Below, piece after piece: positions 51,927 through 61,586 of a stretch of 64,000 nt of DNA. Each line of letters starts with the position of its first letter. The first letter of the stretch is position 1. Source of the DNA: Embiotoca jacksoni (Eukaryota; Chordata; Actinopteri; Embiotocidae); NCBI GenBank assembly GCA_022577435.1, contig JAKOON010000032.1, positions 2,767,047-2,831,046 on the forward strand, read 5' to 3'. The notes beneath the pieces were generated by a model, which was not told where the DNA came from, did no database searches, and saw only the letters and a list, made by a program, of their open reading frames with translations. The position numbers and the translations under genes are program-made.

Positions 51927-54781
51927 CTGAAACACAGAGATAGAGCAGAGCAGAGGAAGAGAGGGTGTGAATGAGTGTGTGAGGAGAGTAAAAAAGAAGA
52001 AGGGAAAAAAAAAGGGGAATGGGGAAAAACACTTACACAGAGATGCTCTTAGCTACAAACCATTAGCCGACGTCGGCAGGAATCAAAACAAGCCGAACAA
52101 TTAGTACAGAGACACAAGCGATCCGTGTCTGATACTCACCCCAAATAAATAACCGCAGCTGATGAGAATTATCCCCCCAAAAAATACAGTGCGGTGCAAT
52201 TTAGTTATAGCGTCTACACGATTCTACTTTGGCAGTCGTAACCAAATTAATCTGAAAGAAATCTCCTGTAGCTGATGAGTAATTCTTTTTTTTTAATGAA
52301 AAACTCTTGGTCGTTGTTATGCAAGACGTTCTTTCAGGAATGCTTCCGAACACTCGTTGCAAAGACCAAGTGCAGGGATGAAGGGCGCTCTCCGAGTTAG
52401 TCGGTGTCTCCGGGCCTTGATAAGATTTGCTGTGTACGTCGCATTATGTTATCAGTTACTGTGGGAGCATTCAAAAGTGTTTTGCCTAATGACTTGTCAT
52501 ACACAGACCTGCACACACAAACCCCAACGCGAAACATCATAATCTTTCACTTCTCTAACTGTCTCCCGCTCGCTCAAATAGCGCAGGCTCAAACACGAAC
52601 AGCACAGGTGGAAACAAATCAACGTCGCTGCCATGGAATCACAGATTTAGTGGTGAAACAACAAAGACACAAGCAGAGCAATGACGACACCAATGAAAAA
52701 ACAACAGATGGGCCAAGACACCAAATTATAGTCACGGAGCCGGCATGGAATACTGACGATGGAGGAGAAGGGGGCAAAGACAAGAGGGAGGAGAGAGAGA
52801 GAGCAAAGGATGGTTTCTAAGGAGAGATTGAGGAGCAAAGAGATGTTTTCTATAATTCAGATAAGATCAAGTAAGAAAAAGCATGATGCAGAAAAATAGA
52901 CAAGAACACAAATAAAGCATGAATGATGGCGGGGAGGAGGGAGGCAGCCTGAGAGGGGGCTCGAGTTTAATTACAATGTGAATAGCTGCTACATTATGAT
53001 AACAGGCCATGGAGGATTCACCTGCCTTCATGGTGAATGGACTGTTGCTGCACGCTGCCATGTCTGAATTCATAGCCACTTCTTCTACTGCACTCTATAT
53101 GCTCCTGTACTTAAATAAGCTTGGTGTTGTATGATGAGCGTTCTTATTTGAATGAAATCTGTTTTCAAGTACTTTGTGGGAGCCAGGGCTGTTTGAAAAT
53201 GAATGAATGTCACAGCATGACTCTTGTGCATGAACATAAAACATAACGTTTGCATTCAACCAGATGTATTATTAATAGTTATTGTTTTGTCCATAATAGA
53301 ACTTACACAATACATGGTTTGTACACGGCAATCAAAAGTATGTACAGAGCATAACGAATACGAGGTTGAACCGTATGAATAGACTAGATAAATTGTATAA
53401 GCACTGTACACCACTTGTCAGTCCACTAGAGGATCCCGGGTCGGGGTCACATTTTGCCTCATCTGAGCGTGCAAACTGCCGGCGTGTATGACCAGCCTGT
53501 TCTCGTTCCCCGAGTGACAGAGTGATAAAGTGTGCGTTGGGGCTGTGACTTTTTATTAAAAATTTGAACATCTGTTTGGACGTAATCAACATTCGAACTG
53601 TAATGACCCGTTCGAATTCAAAAGTTACAGTCTACAGTTACAGTTACTTATTTAACCTACTTAACGTTACTTGCGTTAAAATATTTATTTGAACACAAAT
53701 CATGATCTTTTCCTAACCACCTGGTTTTGGTGTTTGGTGTTATTACTCCTGGGTGAGGCAAAATGTGACACCAACACTGCGCCCTCTAGTGGACTATTGG
53801 GAGCATTGCACACATTAGCTTTATACCCAAGTGCTAAAGTCAGTATGCTAACATGCTGGTGTTATGCAGATATAATGTTTACCTTGTATGCCATTAGTTT
53901 AGCATACTTTTTTTACACTTTAATTTTTAATAAACCTCCATTGAAGAGGTTTCAGGTATTTGGTCATAAACCAAAGTATTAGTCAAATTAAAATTTTAAA
54001 CCCGATGATTATGTCTTTAACCATCCCAAGAGTAACGCCACTCATGTAACAAAAAAAAAACCCAGAATGAACCCACAATGTGTAATGTGTGTGACAGCGG
54101 ATCCAACCTCGGGATACCAACATGAACGGTCCAAAAGCATCAACAATTTTTCAGTGGAGGAACTTGGTATCCTGTAACCTGAATTTAAGAAACCTGTGAT
54201 GCTTTGGTAATAATGGTGTGTCAACACAGAAAGCACTTCAGTCGTGGTTTCCAGTCATTTTCATCATGTGCTTCTGACAGAACCAACACACCTGTTTTAA
54301 ATCAACCCAGCTGCTCACTGGCTTGTGTTTTACTCACACTATAACCCCGAGCTGCAGGTCTATAATCCTGCTTTTTCTGGGTCCTTCCAAAACCCAGGTG
54401 ACCTACACTCAATAATGTGCCACGAATGCCCCTGTTTAGACTCGAGTTCTCCTCACATCTTCTATGACTAAGTAGAGTCTTAAGTGCTACTGACAACCTG
54501 AGAACTGAGCAGTGCCAAGATGTAGTTCCAGGGACTTGGTTAGGCGTGGAAATAAAAGCAGAACCTGCTACGTGTCAAAGTATGTTTAGTGATCCCAGAG
54601 CAGAAAAGGGCAAGCAGTATGCACTCATTGGCACTGGGGTTGTCTCTTTTTATTCATACAAATGTTTTATACCTACAAAATAATTGCAATGATACTAAGG
54701 AAAGTATCCATGTTTAAAAATAGAGGCTTTAAAGTGGAGTTTTGGAATACCATTTTTTTATTACCACAAATAGATACTGAC
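51927..54781 (-). other. cdh24 intron at start of EC5
   Basis: About 2.9 kb, GTCAGT to TGTTTCAG. Holds MITE copy 3 (53405-53812). Confidence 0.8.
53405..53812. mobile_element. MITE-like element, AGTCCACTAG family, copy 3
   Basis: The best-preserved copy: inverted ends of about 55 bases. Left reads TCAGTCCACTAGAGGATCCC then GGGGTCACATTTTGCCTC; the right end on the other strand reads ATAGTCCACTAGAGGGCGCA then GGTGTCACATTTTGCCTC. The 0.3 kb centre is non-coding. Confidence 0.78.
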
Positions 54782-54903
54782 CTGCCCGATGGAGGAGGAG
54801 TCGCACAAGGCCGTTGTGTACTGCCTGTCCAGCTCGGGTGCGTTGTCGTTCAGGTCTAAGGTCTCTATCGCAACCACGACTCTGGAAACCTGGCTGGGAT
54901 TGT
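54782..54903 (-). CDS. cdh24: cdh24 exon: EC4-EC5 boundary
   Basis: A 122-nt exon between a TTTCAG acceptor and a CAG|GTCAGT donor. Its first two bases complete an Asp codon and it ends in phase 0. The peptide runs DNPSQVSRVVVAIETL, then LDLNDNAPE, a complete DxNDNAPx Ca2+-binding linker between EC4 and EC5, then QYTTALCDSSSIGQ, the first strand of EC5 with the cysteine that type II cadherins keep at this place. No altered Ca2+ ligand is seen, so this interdomain joint should be functional. Confidence 0.94.
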
Positions 54904-55403
54904 CTGAAAGAACCCGAGAGAAGATTATTATAATATATTCTTCAAAGATGCACACACACATGGAAATAAAACTCCAGTGTGTACAATACACCCACAGGGG
55001 TGCACGTTTGCACTCCATTAATTTCATGCAATTGTCCTCACAGGCACGATCAAGCATTTCAGTCTTCGTCCAAAAACTCCAACAACTCTCCGATCACATT
55101 AGCGAGCACTCAATTGGCTACACAAACAGTAGTACATCTGGTTTCATTTGGCTTGTGTTACAGTTCACAAGCTCCCAGCTGGAGTACAACTGATGCTTCC
55201 ATAGCAGTCAGATTTTCTCCACATCAAACTGTTCCATTCTTAGCAGAAGCATCTCACAGTGTCAAGTGTGTGTGTGTGCTTTTTTTAAGAAAGAGAGAGA
55301 AGAAGCAGAGGAGGGATGTTGAAAGCAGTCAATCTGCATGCAGTTACACACAAGGGTGCAGTTTAAATGGATTGGCATAGGTTCTCCCACACCCCATTCA
55401 CTT

Positions 55404-55405
<2 letters not shown>

Positions 55406-55487
<82 letters not shown>
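55406..55487 (+). repeat. (CA)n microsatellite, about 40 units
   Basis: Uninterrupted CA dinucleotides inside a cdh24 intron. Confidence 0.97.
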
Positions 55488-55490
<3 letters not shown>

Positions 55491-55660
55491 AACATGAAGT
55501 TCTCACAGCACACTTGAAATGCATGAAGTCATACTCGGAGCAGTCTGAATATTCACATTTTTAAAGGCTGCTCTGACACAACCCAGGCTCAGCAGTACTC
55601 ATCCTCTATCCAGGCAGGCAACCCTGCAACACAGTGGAGTGGACCCCCCCCTCCCCCCCA

Positions 55661-55661
<1 letters not shown>

Positions 55662-55735
<74 letters not shown>
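55662..55735 (+). repeat. (CA)n microsatellite, about 37 units
   Basis: Preceded by C-runs (55643-55659); a second CA array 175 bases from the previous one. Confidence 0.97.
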
Positions 55736-57961
55736 ATGTTTTCAAACCTACAGCAGTATCACCGTGTCATGGGTGACAGCTACTGGTCCCATCGCTGAAA
55801 AGCTGAAAATGAGCTCTTGCTGTAATGCCACCGGGTGAGCTGGCCTGCCTGTAGCCATGGCAGGGCTCCTACTGTGCTTTATGTCAACACAGCCGCCAAC
55901 AGTCTGTTTATTAGATAGAGCTCATTATTCAAGACAGCCACTCACTGTGCTGCAGTCCTACCAACACACTGCTGCCACAAACAGCCCTGAGCAGATTTTA
56001 AGTAAAGATTAACTTTGTCCAGAGACATACTTGGCAAGGAAACAACTCCTCTTCCTCATGCACAGCAGACACTGGATGACATTATCCAACAATACTCTTA
56101 CACAAACCACTGGGATTGTGTTTTTCTTAGGGCTTTAATGACCTGTCACCTGCCAACAAATGCTATTGGAGCTTAGCCCGGCTTTAACAGGAGGCTGCTG
56201 TTTATTTTAATAGATAGCCCACACTGAACAAGAACACAGTTGGTTTGTCACTGCCTTCCAAAATAACCCAAGTATGTTTGAGTCTTTTCTGATCGAGCAT
56301 CAGCTGGAAGACATAATTTGCCAGCGCTTTCAAAAATGCAGTGACGATTAAGATGACTCGTATGACTATTTTTTGATCTGGCAACAAGCTTGGAACGGTT
56401 TTATTTCGGTTAGGCACAACAAACTGGTCATCACTATTTGGGTTAACACTTAATTTTTAATAGCAAATGGAATGAAAACAGCAGCCTTTTGCCTTGAGAT
56501 CCAATGCTAAAACACCTTTAGTGTTTCCATCTTTTCATCTGAAAGCCATGTTGCTCACTGTCATATTTCATAGTCACAAGTTGCAAAGCTAAAAGGAGGT
56601 CACATAGGCTTATATATAAGTTATTTGCATTTGAATGAACAGCCAAGGATTTCCTTGTCAACCAGTAGTTATCTTAGCTGAAGGACATTGTAAAAGTAGG
56701 TCATTCCCTGGAAATCATATTCTTGTGATTGCTATAATATATGCAACTTATACCAATATCTGCAATATCTTTTGGAGTTTAAGTCCCGTGATTTTGCCAC
56801 CATAAAGGTACTGAAAAGAAGCTCTGCTGAAGGCACTGTAGCACAAACTAAGCCTTTCCAAAACAAAATGTACTTTCACAAAAATAAGTCCTCATTTACA
56901 GTCAGAAAGACTCGTCAACCTCTCCCTTCACCATCAAAACAAACCTCATGACAGTGTAACAGGTAAAATGTAAAAACAGAAAGTGACAGGGCTTATGGTA
57001 AGTGGGGTTTTATTGTCAGGAATAGGAGACCAATCATATCACTTCCCTGCGCAAGTCTAAATGTACAGTATGTGTTTACATTCCCTAGTTACAGATTGCA
57101 CTGTAGACTTTTTTTGTAACTTTGAGCCCTTGGTTCTTTAAGTTTAGAAGAGTGCCAAAATATTTCCATCTATTTCTGGGATGTGCCGTAAGATTATTAT
57201 AATAGGATGCTTTTTTTAAATGCCTGTTAAATCAGGCATTTTTGTTCATAATAATTACAAAATAACTTGTGGGTAATGTGGTGTTTTTAAAATATTTTCG
57301 AATAACCAACAAATTCAGTAAACAAAACAAAACCAACATAGACCTCCAGTTTATTGACCTTTAGACAGCACCTGAAATTAACAATGATAAAAACTCCAGA
57401 ACAGCTACTAAATAAACCTTTTGATGCTCCTGTCTTCTGTAACGTTTACTTCAGCTGTCTATCCTGAATGAAATGAAACCTGTGAAGTGCCTCAGTGTTT
57501 GTTGTGACTTGTTATCCTTACTTGGAAAATAAAAGGTGTTTACCATTCTCCTTTTCCTCACGATGTTCCCGTAAAGCAATGCTCGTCATCGATTTGTTGC
57601 TTTATTTGGACGTTTCCAGTCGAATCCTTATGAGAACGGATCTGCTGCTGCTGCATCAGATAACTCACACAATATAGATCAATTGATTCTCAGGCACGCT
57701 GTAACAAACTGTTTGTGGTGCTGGCATTCAACAGCATTCCCGTCATGGCTTGATGACTAGAGAGGTAAGCTGCTTAGAGAACTGCATCACACACTGGTGA
57801 CCGTGTTTTGCAGAGACCTTGCAACTCCCTAAAACCTCTTACTCATCAGTGGGTGCATGTGTCAGAGGTGGGAAAGTGTTGGTTTTATGAAAGAAATAAT
57901 CCAATAAGCAAGCCCTAATGACGTCGAGGTGTTATGTGGTGCGAAAAGAGGGACCTCTGAC

Positions 57962-58098
57962 CTCTCTGGGTGGCGATGATTGTAATGTTGTGCCAGTGCT
58001 CGCGCTCCCGGTCCAGCTCCATAGCTGTGGTGATGAGGCCTGTGTCCGGGGTGATACGGAATAGAGCCTCTGGGTCTGACTGAGGATCAATGGAGAAC
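57962..58098 (-). CDS. cdh24: cdh24 exon: second half of EC4
   Basis: A 137-nt exon, the usual size of this exon in type II cadherins. The acceptor reads TTCCTCAG; the first base completes the Arg codon split from the previous exon, giving IRFSI. The peptide carries FRITPDTGLITT and ELDRERE, the LDRE-type Ca2+-binding element of a cadherin repeat, then HNITI, which is also a potential N-glycosylation site, and IATQR. The donor was placed at AG|GTCAGA so that length and phase agree with the next exon; a second GT lies seven bases downstream but would break the frame. Confidence 0.93.
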
Positions 58099-58909
58099 CT
58101 GAGGAAGTGAAAGGAGGGGGAGAGGAGGAAGGTGAGGAGGGAATGGAGAGAAGTAAGACAGAGTAAGGGGGAAGAAGCAAGAAGGGATGGCAGCGGGGTG
58201 CAGAGTGAAAGAGGCAGATAGGGCAAGTGTGTGAGGGAGCGATAAGGAAGTCAGCATTCAAATGGCCAAAGAATTAATATAGCGAGATTATCGCAGCTGA
58301 TAGGAACTCTTTTGAAGTGCTACCGATTATCTAAATATCTCTATGAAAATACCAACCATCATCCCTCCCCACACGCTCACTTTGAGCACTTTTGCTTTTA
58401 ATTGGGACATGGCTTTCTGTGGTTGTTACAGGCAAATCACTTGCCTCGCTCCTCAGTCTATTTGAGACAAAACCTACAGCAAACTGAGAGAGAAGGCAGG
58501 AAACCTACAAGCGTCTGTGGTTACTGTCTGGCTCAAGGGAACACTGTGTGGGCATTTGGTTGGCTTATATTTATTTGGTTAGCTCTTTCTGTTGTGTCTT
58601 GTTTCTATTAGCTGAAGAGTTTGAATTTCAATCCAAAAAAGATTGTATATCCCCTGATTAAAACTGTTTGTGCCCGACAAAAAAATAAAACTAACCAAAT
58701 GAAATCCTCTAAAATGTTAAATAAATGAAGAAATATGACTCTTAGCACCATTAAATGCTTAACTTGTCATTTAGCATTAACATTCCAGGAGATGAAGCAG
58801 CATTGGTATGACTTCATAAACAGTAAATACTTGAAGCATCATTTGGGAAAATAGGCTCATTTGCAAGTTAGATGAGAAGATTGATGCCACTCTCACATCT
58901 GTACACTGT

Positions 58910-59591
58910 GGGCCTGATTTACTAAAGGTCTACGTGTGTAAAATCACATGCAAACTTCACATCACCTGCAAAAATATGTCCAAGCTGGTCATTCCAGCGT
59001 ATCTCTGCTTGGATATCCGACCCAGTCCCGTTATTCAGGTGTGTTGTCACAGGTGCTGAATGTGTCCCGCAGAATTCAGAGGTAGCTTCATAAGGTTCAC
59101 GAGCAATCGCGAGGCACTGAATGAAACTAATTTATCTGCTCGTCACAGAAAGATCTGGACCTGCTGATCAGTGTTCGTTGGAGGATCTCATCCACCGTCC
59201 TTCCTTGAAGTTTTATCATAAGCCGTTTCTTTTCCGCCTAATATCTTGCCATCTGGGTATTTATAATTTCATCTATAGATCTTTTTGTTTTTCCCACGGC
59301 ATTGACTTAATCTCTGATAATCTCCCATATAGCATTTTGTTCTTGTTATATTTGTATTTATTAATTTCAATTGGATCAGATTTCTTTTTGTGGTCATTCT
59401 GTGTTTTTCATGGCTGGAATCACTTTAACACACAAACACCTCATTTAACTACAGCGATTTGCACCTGATATCAAAGACGCAATTCCTCTTAGTAAATCTC
59501 CCGCAATACGGGTGAAAAATAAATGTGCAAACCTTTGGAATAAACACGCAATTTAGTACCCTCTATTTCTGATCTTAGTAAATCAGACTTT
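58910..59591. mobile_element. MITE-like element with GGCCTGATTTACTAA termini
   Basis: The left end GGGCCTGATTTACTAAAGGT is mirrored by the right end, whose complement reads AAAGTCTGATTTACTAAGAT. A related internal CTTAGTAAATCTCCCGCAA occurs near 59492. About 0.68 kb, non-coding. The superfamily is not certain. Confidence 0.6.
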
Positions 59592-59811
59592 AAATGTTAA
59601 ACTGCAGCTACCAGCCAGTTAATTTATCTTAACATAAAGACTGGAAACAGAAGGAAACAGCTAATCTGACTTTCAGAAATTAGCTAGGGAGTTCATTGAA
59701 TCTGTACAAAGGTAGCCAACCTAGAATTTCTACAATCCTCAATAAGCGACACAGTGAATAGCAGACCAGATCCACCCACATTTTATGAGTTCGACTTATG
59801 GGAGGTCTAAA

Positions 59812-61287
59812 CACGAGGTGCAATCAAAAAGTCAGAAGACTGCCCCTGCTGTGCACAAACGGAGTGCTCCACCATAATGTGCACAGAGGTTGGGGAAGAA
59901 ATAACTTTCGTGAGTAAGTATTCAAAGTTTTCAACATACACCCATGTTTTTTGAGGACTGGTACGTACACATTTGCAATTTTACCGTGGAACTGAAACTT
60001 GAGCAGAGAGCCCACATCAAATTTTGTGTTAACATTTTTGGGGAACAGAAAAAAGTTTCAGGAGGCCAAACCCGGTGAGTAGAGATGGTGGGGAATGACA
60101 AGTGTGTTGTTGTCAGTGAAACTTACGCATTGTCATGTTGACGAACCCAAGTGCCATTTCGCCACACTTCAGGTTGTTTGGCCTGAATGTTTTCCCTCAG
60201 AAGCCTCAGAACGTTGAACTTGGTGTTGACAGTCTGACCCTGGGGGAGGAAGTCCCGGTGCACAACCCCTCTAATGTCACAGAAAACCCACTTGGGTGCA
60301 CTCCCTGACCCTTCACTCCCCGACCCCTCACTCCCCGACCCCTCACTCCCTGACCCTTCACTCCCCGACCCCTCACTCCCTGACCCCTCACTCCCTGACC
60401 CCTGACCCCTCACTCCCTGACCCTTCACTCCCCGACCCCTCACTCCCCGACCCTTCACTCCCCGACCCCTCACTTCCTGACCCCTCACTCCCTGACCCTT
60501 CACTCCCTGACCCCTCACTCCCTGACCCCTCACTCCCTGACCCTTCACTCCCTGACCCCTCACTCCCTGACCCCTCACTCCCTGACCCTTCACTCCCTGA
60601 CCCCTCACTCCCTGACCCCTCACTCCCTGACCCTTCATTCCCTGACCCCTCACTCCCTGACCCCTGACCCTTCACTCCCCAACCCCTCACTCCCTGACCC
60701 CTCACGCCCTGACCCTTCACTCCCTGACCCCTCACTCCCTGACCCCTCACTCCCTGACCCTTCACTCCCCGACCCCTCACTCCCCGACCCCTCACTCCCT
60801 GACCCCTCACTCCCTGACCCTTCACTGCCTGACCCCTCACTCCCTGACCCCTCACTCCCTGACCCTTCACGCCCTGACCCCTCACTCCCTGACCCTTCAC
60901 TCCCTGACCCCTCACTCCCCGACCCTTCACTCCCCGACCCCTCACTCCCCGACCCCTCACTCCCTGACCCTTCACTCCCTGACCCCTCACTCCCTGACTG
61001 TGCCCTCTTCGCGCCACTCCAAAAACCTTCATACGCTCATGGCTTCATTGCTGGCTTTCTGCAGCATTTCAAGGGTCTCCGTTGTTGATTTCCAGAGTTT
61101 GACACAAAATTTTATGTGCATTTTCTGCTCAAGTCCATGGTGAAATCACATAAGTACTGATGGACACAAAAAGTTATGTAGCACAGGTGCTGATGTTGCT
61201 CAAGCAATAAAACTTGGCAAAGTTACTCACTGTGCTCTATTCACGTGCAACAGGAAGAGTCTCCGAACTTTTTCGATGGACCCTCGT
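59812..61287 (-). mobile_element. mariner-family transposon remnant carrying an internal minisatellite
   Basis: The ends are inverted repeats: left CACGAGGTGCAATCAAAAAG and right, on the other strand, ACGAGGGTCCATCGAAAAAG, the right one beside TA. On the minus strand a decayed transposase begins MDLSRKCT and continues with CCRKPAMK-type sequence (mutated helix-turn-helix region). It resumes after a 0.7 kb tandem repeat with CDIRGVVHRDFLPQGQTVN, VLRLLRENI, PEVWRNGTWVRQHDNA (a catalytic Asp segment) and PPETFFCSP. These motifs are typical of mariner transposases. Stops and frameshifts make it non-functional, and the central catalytic core is replaced by the repeat. Confidence 0.82.
60299..60998 (+). 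repeat. 15-bp minisatellite, about 46 copies
   Basis: Tandem units of the type TCACTCCCTGACCCC, varying at a few positions (CCTG/CCCG, CCCC/CCTT), with an occasional short or GACCCCTGACCC unit. Because 15 is a multiple of three, open frames run through it on both strands (GVRGQ/GVKGQ repeats on minus, SLPDP on plus) without being genes. Confidence 0.95.
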
Positions 61288-61329
61288 AGATTGCTGAAAT
61301 GCTATGAGGACAGAAGCCGTATACTGTAC

Positions 61330-61586
61330 CTGATATTATTGGTCAGACCAGTATCAGGGTCTACGGCGCTGACCCGTCCCACGGTGCAGGCTGGCGGACA
61401 GTTCTCGGATACGTCCATGTGGTATCGGGCCCGGGAGAACCTTGGCGGCTCATCGGCATCCAAGACTGCTACTCTGATTGAAGCCCGGTCTTTAAAGGGG
61501 CCTCGACGTAGGAAGCGAGGGTCCACTATGGGGTTAAGGACCTCCACAGAGAAGGAATAGGAGCTCCGACTCTCGTAGTCTACCGC
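61330..61586 (-). CDS. cdh24: cdh24 exon: end of EC3 and first half of EC4
   Basis: The exon opens after a pyrimidine-rich acceptor ending CAG (61587 is the last intron base) and closes at a GTACAG donor. It is 257 nt, starts in phase 0 and leaves two bases of an Arg codon. The peptide starts AVDYESRSSYSF, the last strands of EC3, includes the type II block LRRGPFKD, then the linker DADEPP that begins EC4. The EC4 entry YHMDVSEN and the Ca2+-site segment AVDPDTG follow. The EC4 start carries two cysteines (ENCPPAC) where the human protein, as I recall it, has none. No upstream exon was found up to 64000. The donor lies only about 40 bases from the end of a mariner remnant. Confidence 0.93.

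Larger units (their letters stand above)
54904..57961 (-). other. cdh24 intron between EC4 exons, with two long CA tracts
   Basis: About 3.1 kb. Contains two large (CA)n arrays (55406-55487 and 55662-55735) 0.5-0.8 kb from the exon, otherwise AT-rich with no recognised gene. Confidence 0.8.
58099..61329 (-). other. cdh24 intron within EC4, transposon-filled
   Basis: About 3.2 kb from GTACAG to TTCCTCAG. Two thirds is a MITE-like element (58910-59591) and a mariner remnant (59812-61287). Confidence 0.85.
39188..61586 (-). other. cdh24: Gene span: cdh24-like type II cadherin, 3' eight coding exons (5' part outside window)
   Basis: Gene-level entry joining the eight minus-strand exons listed separately. 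Type II classical cadherins are single-pass adhesion proteins: five extracellular cadherin (EC) repeats bind Ca2+ and partner cadherins, and the tail binds p120-catenin and beta-catenin. The exons are 257, 137, 122, 118, 321, 208, 490 and 1020 nt including the stop, and reading phase is continuous across every junction, giving 891 codons. The first four lengths match what I recall for type II cadherin genes. Assignment to CDH24 rather than CDH6-12 or CDH22 rests on recalled human CDH24: GPFKD in EC3, SVQVYG in the tail, GLST before the membrane helix, and RENIITYDDEGGGE in the juxtamembrane region. Signal peptide, prodomain, EC1, EC2 and most of EC3 must lie above 64000. Whether this is the a or b teleost paralogue cannot be told. 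Confidence 0.88.

Noticed and set aside
60123..61032. Long minus-strand open frames of GVRGQ/GVKGQ repeats (176 and 214 codons) and the matching plus-strand SLPDP frame
   Set aside because: They are products of a 15-bp tandem repeat, whose unit is a multiple of three; both strands are open, there is no splice or start context, and the repeat lies in a dead mariner within an intron.
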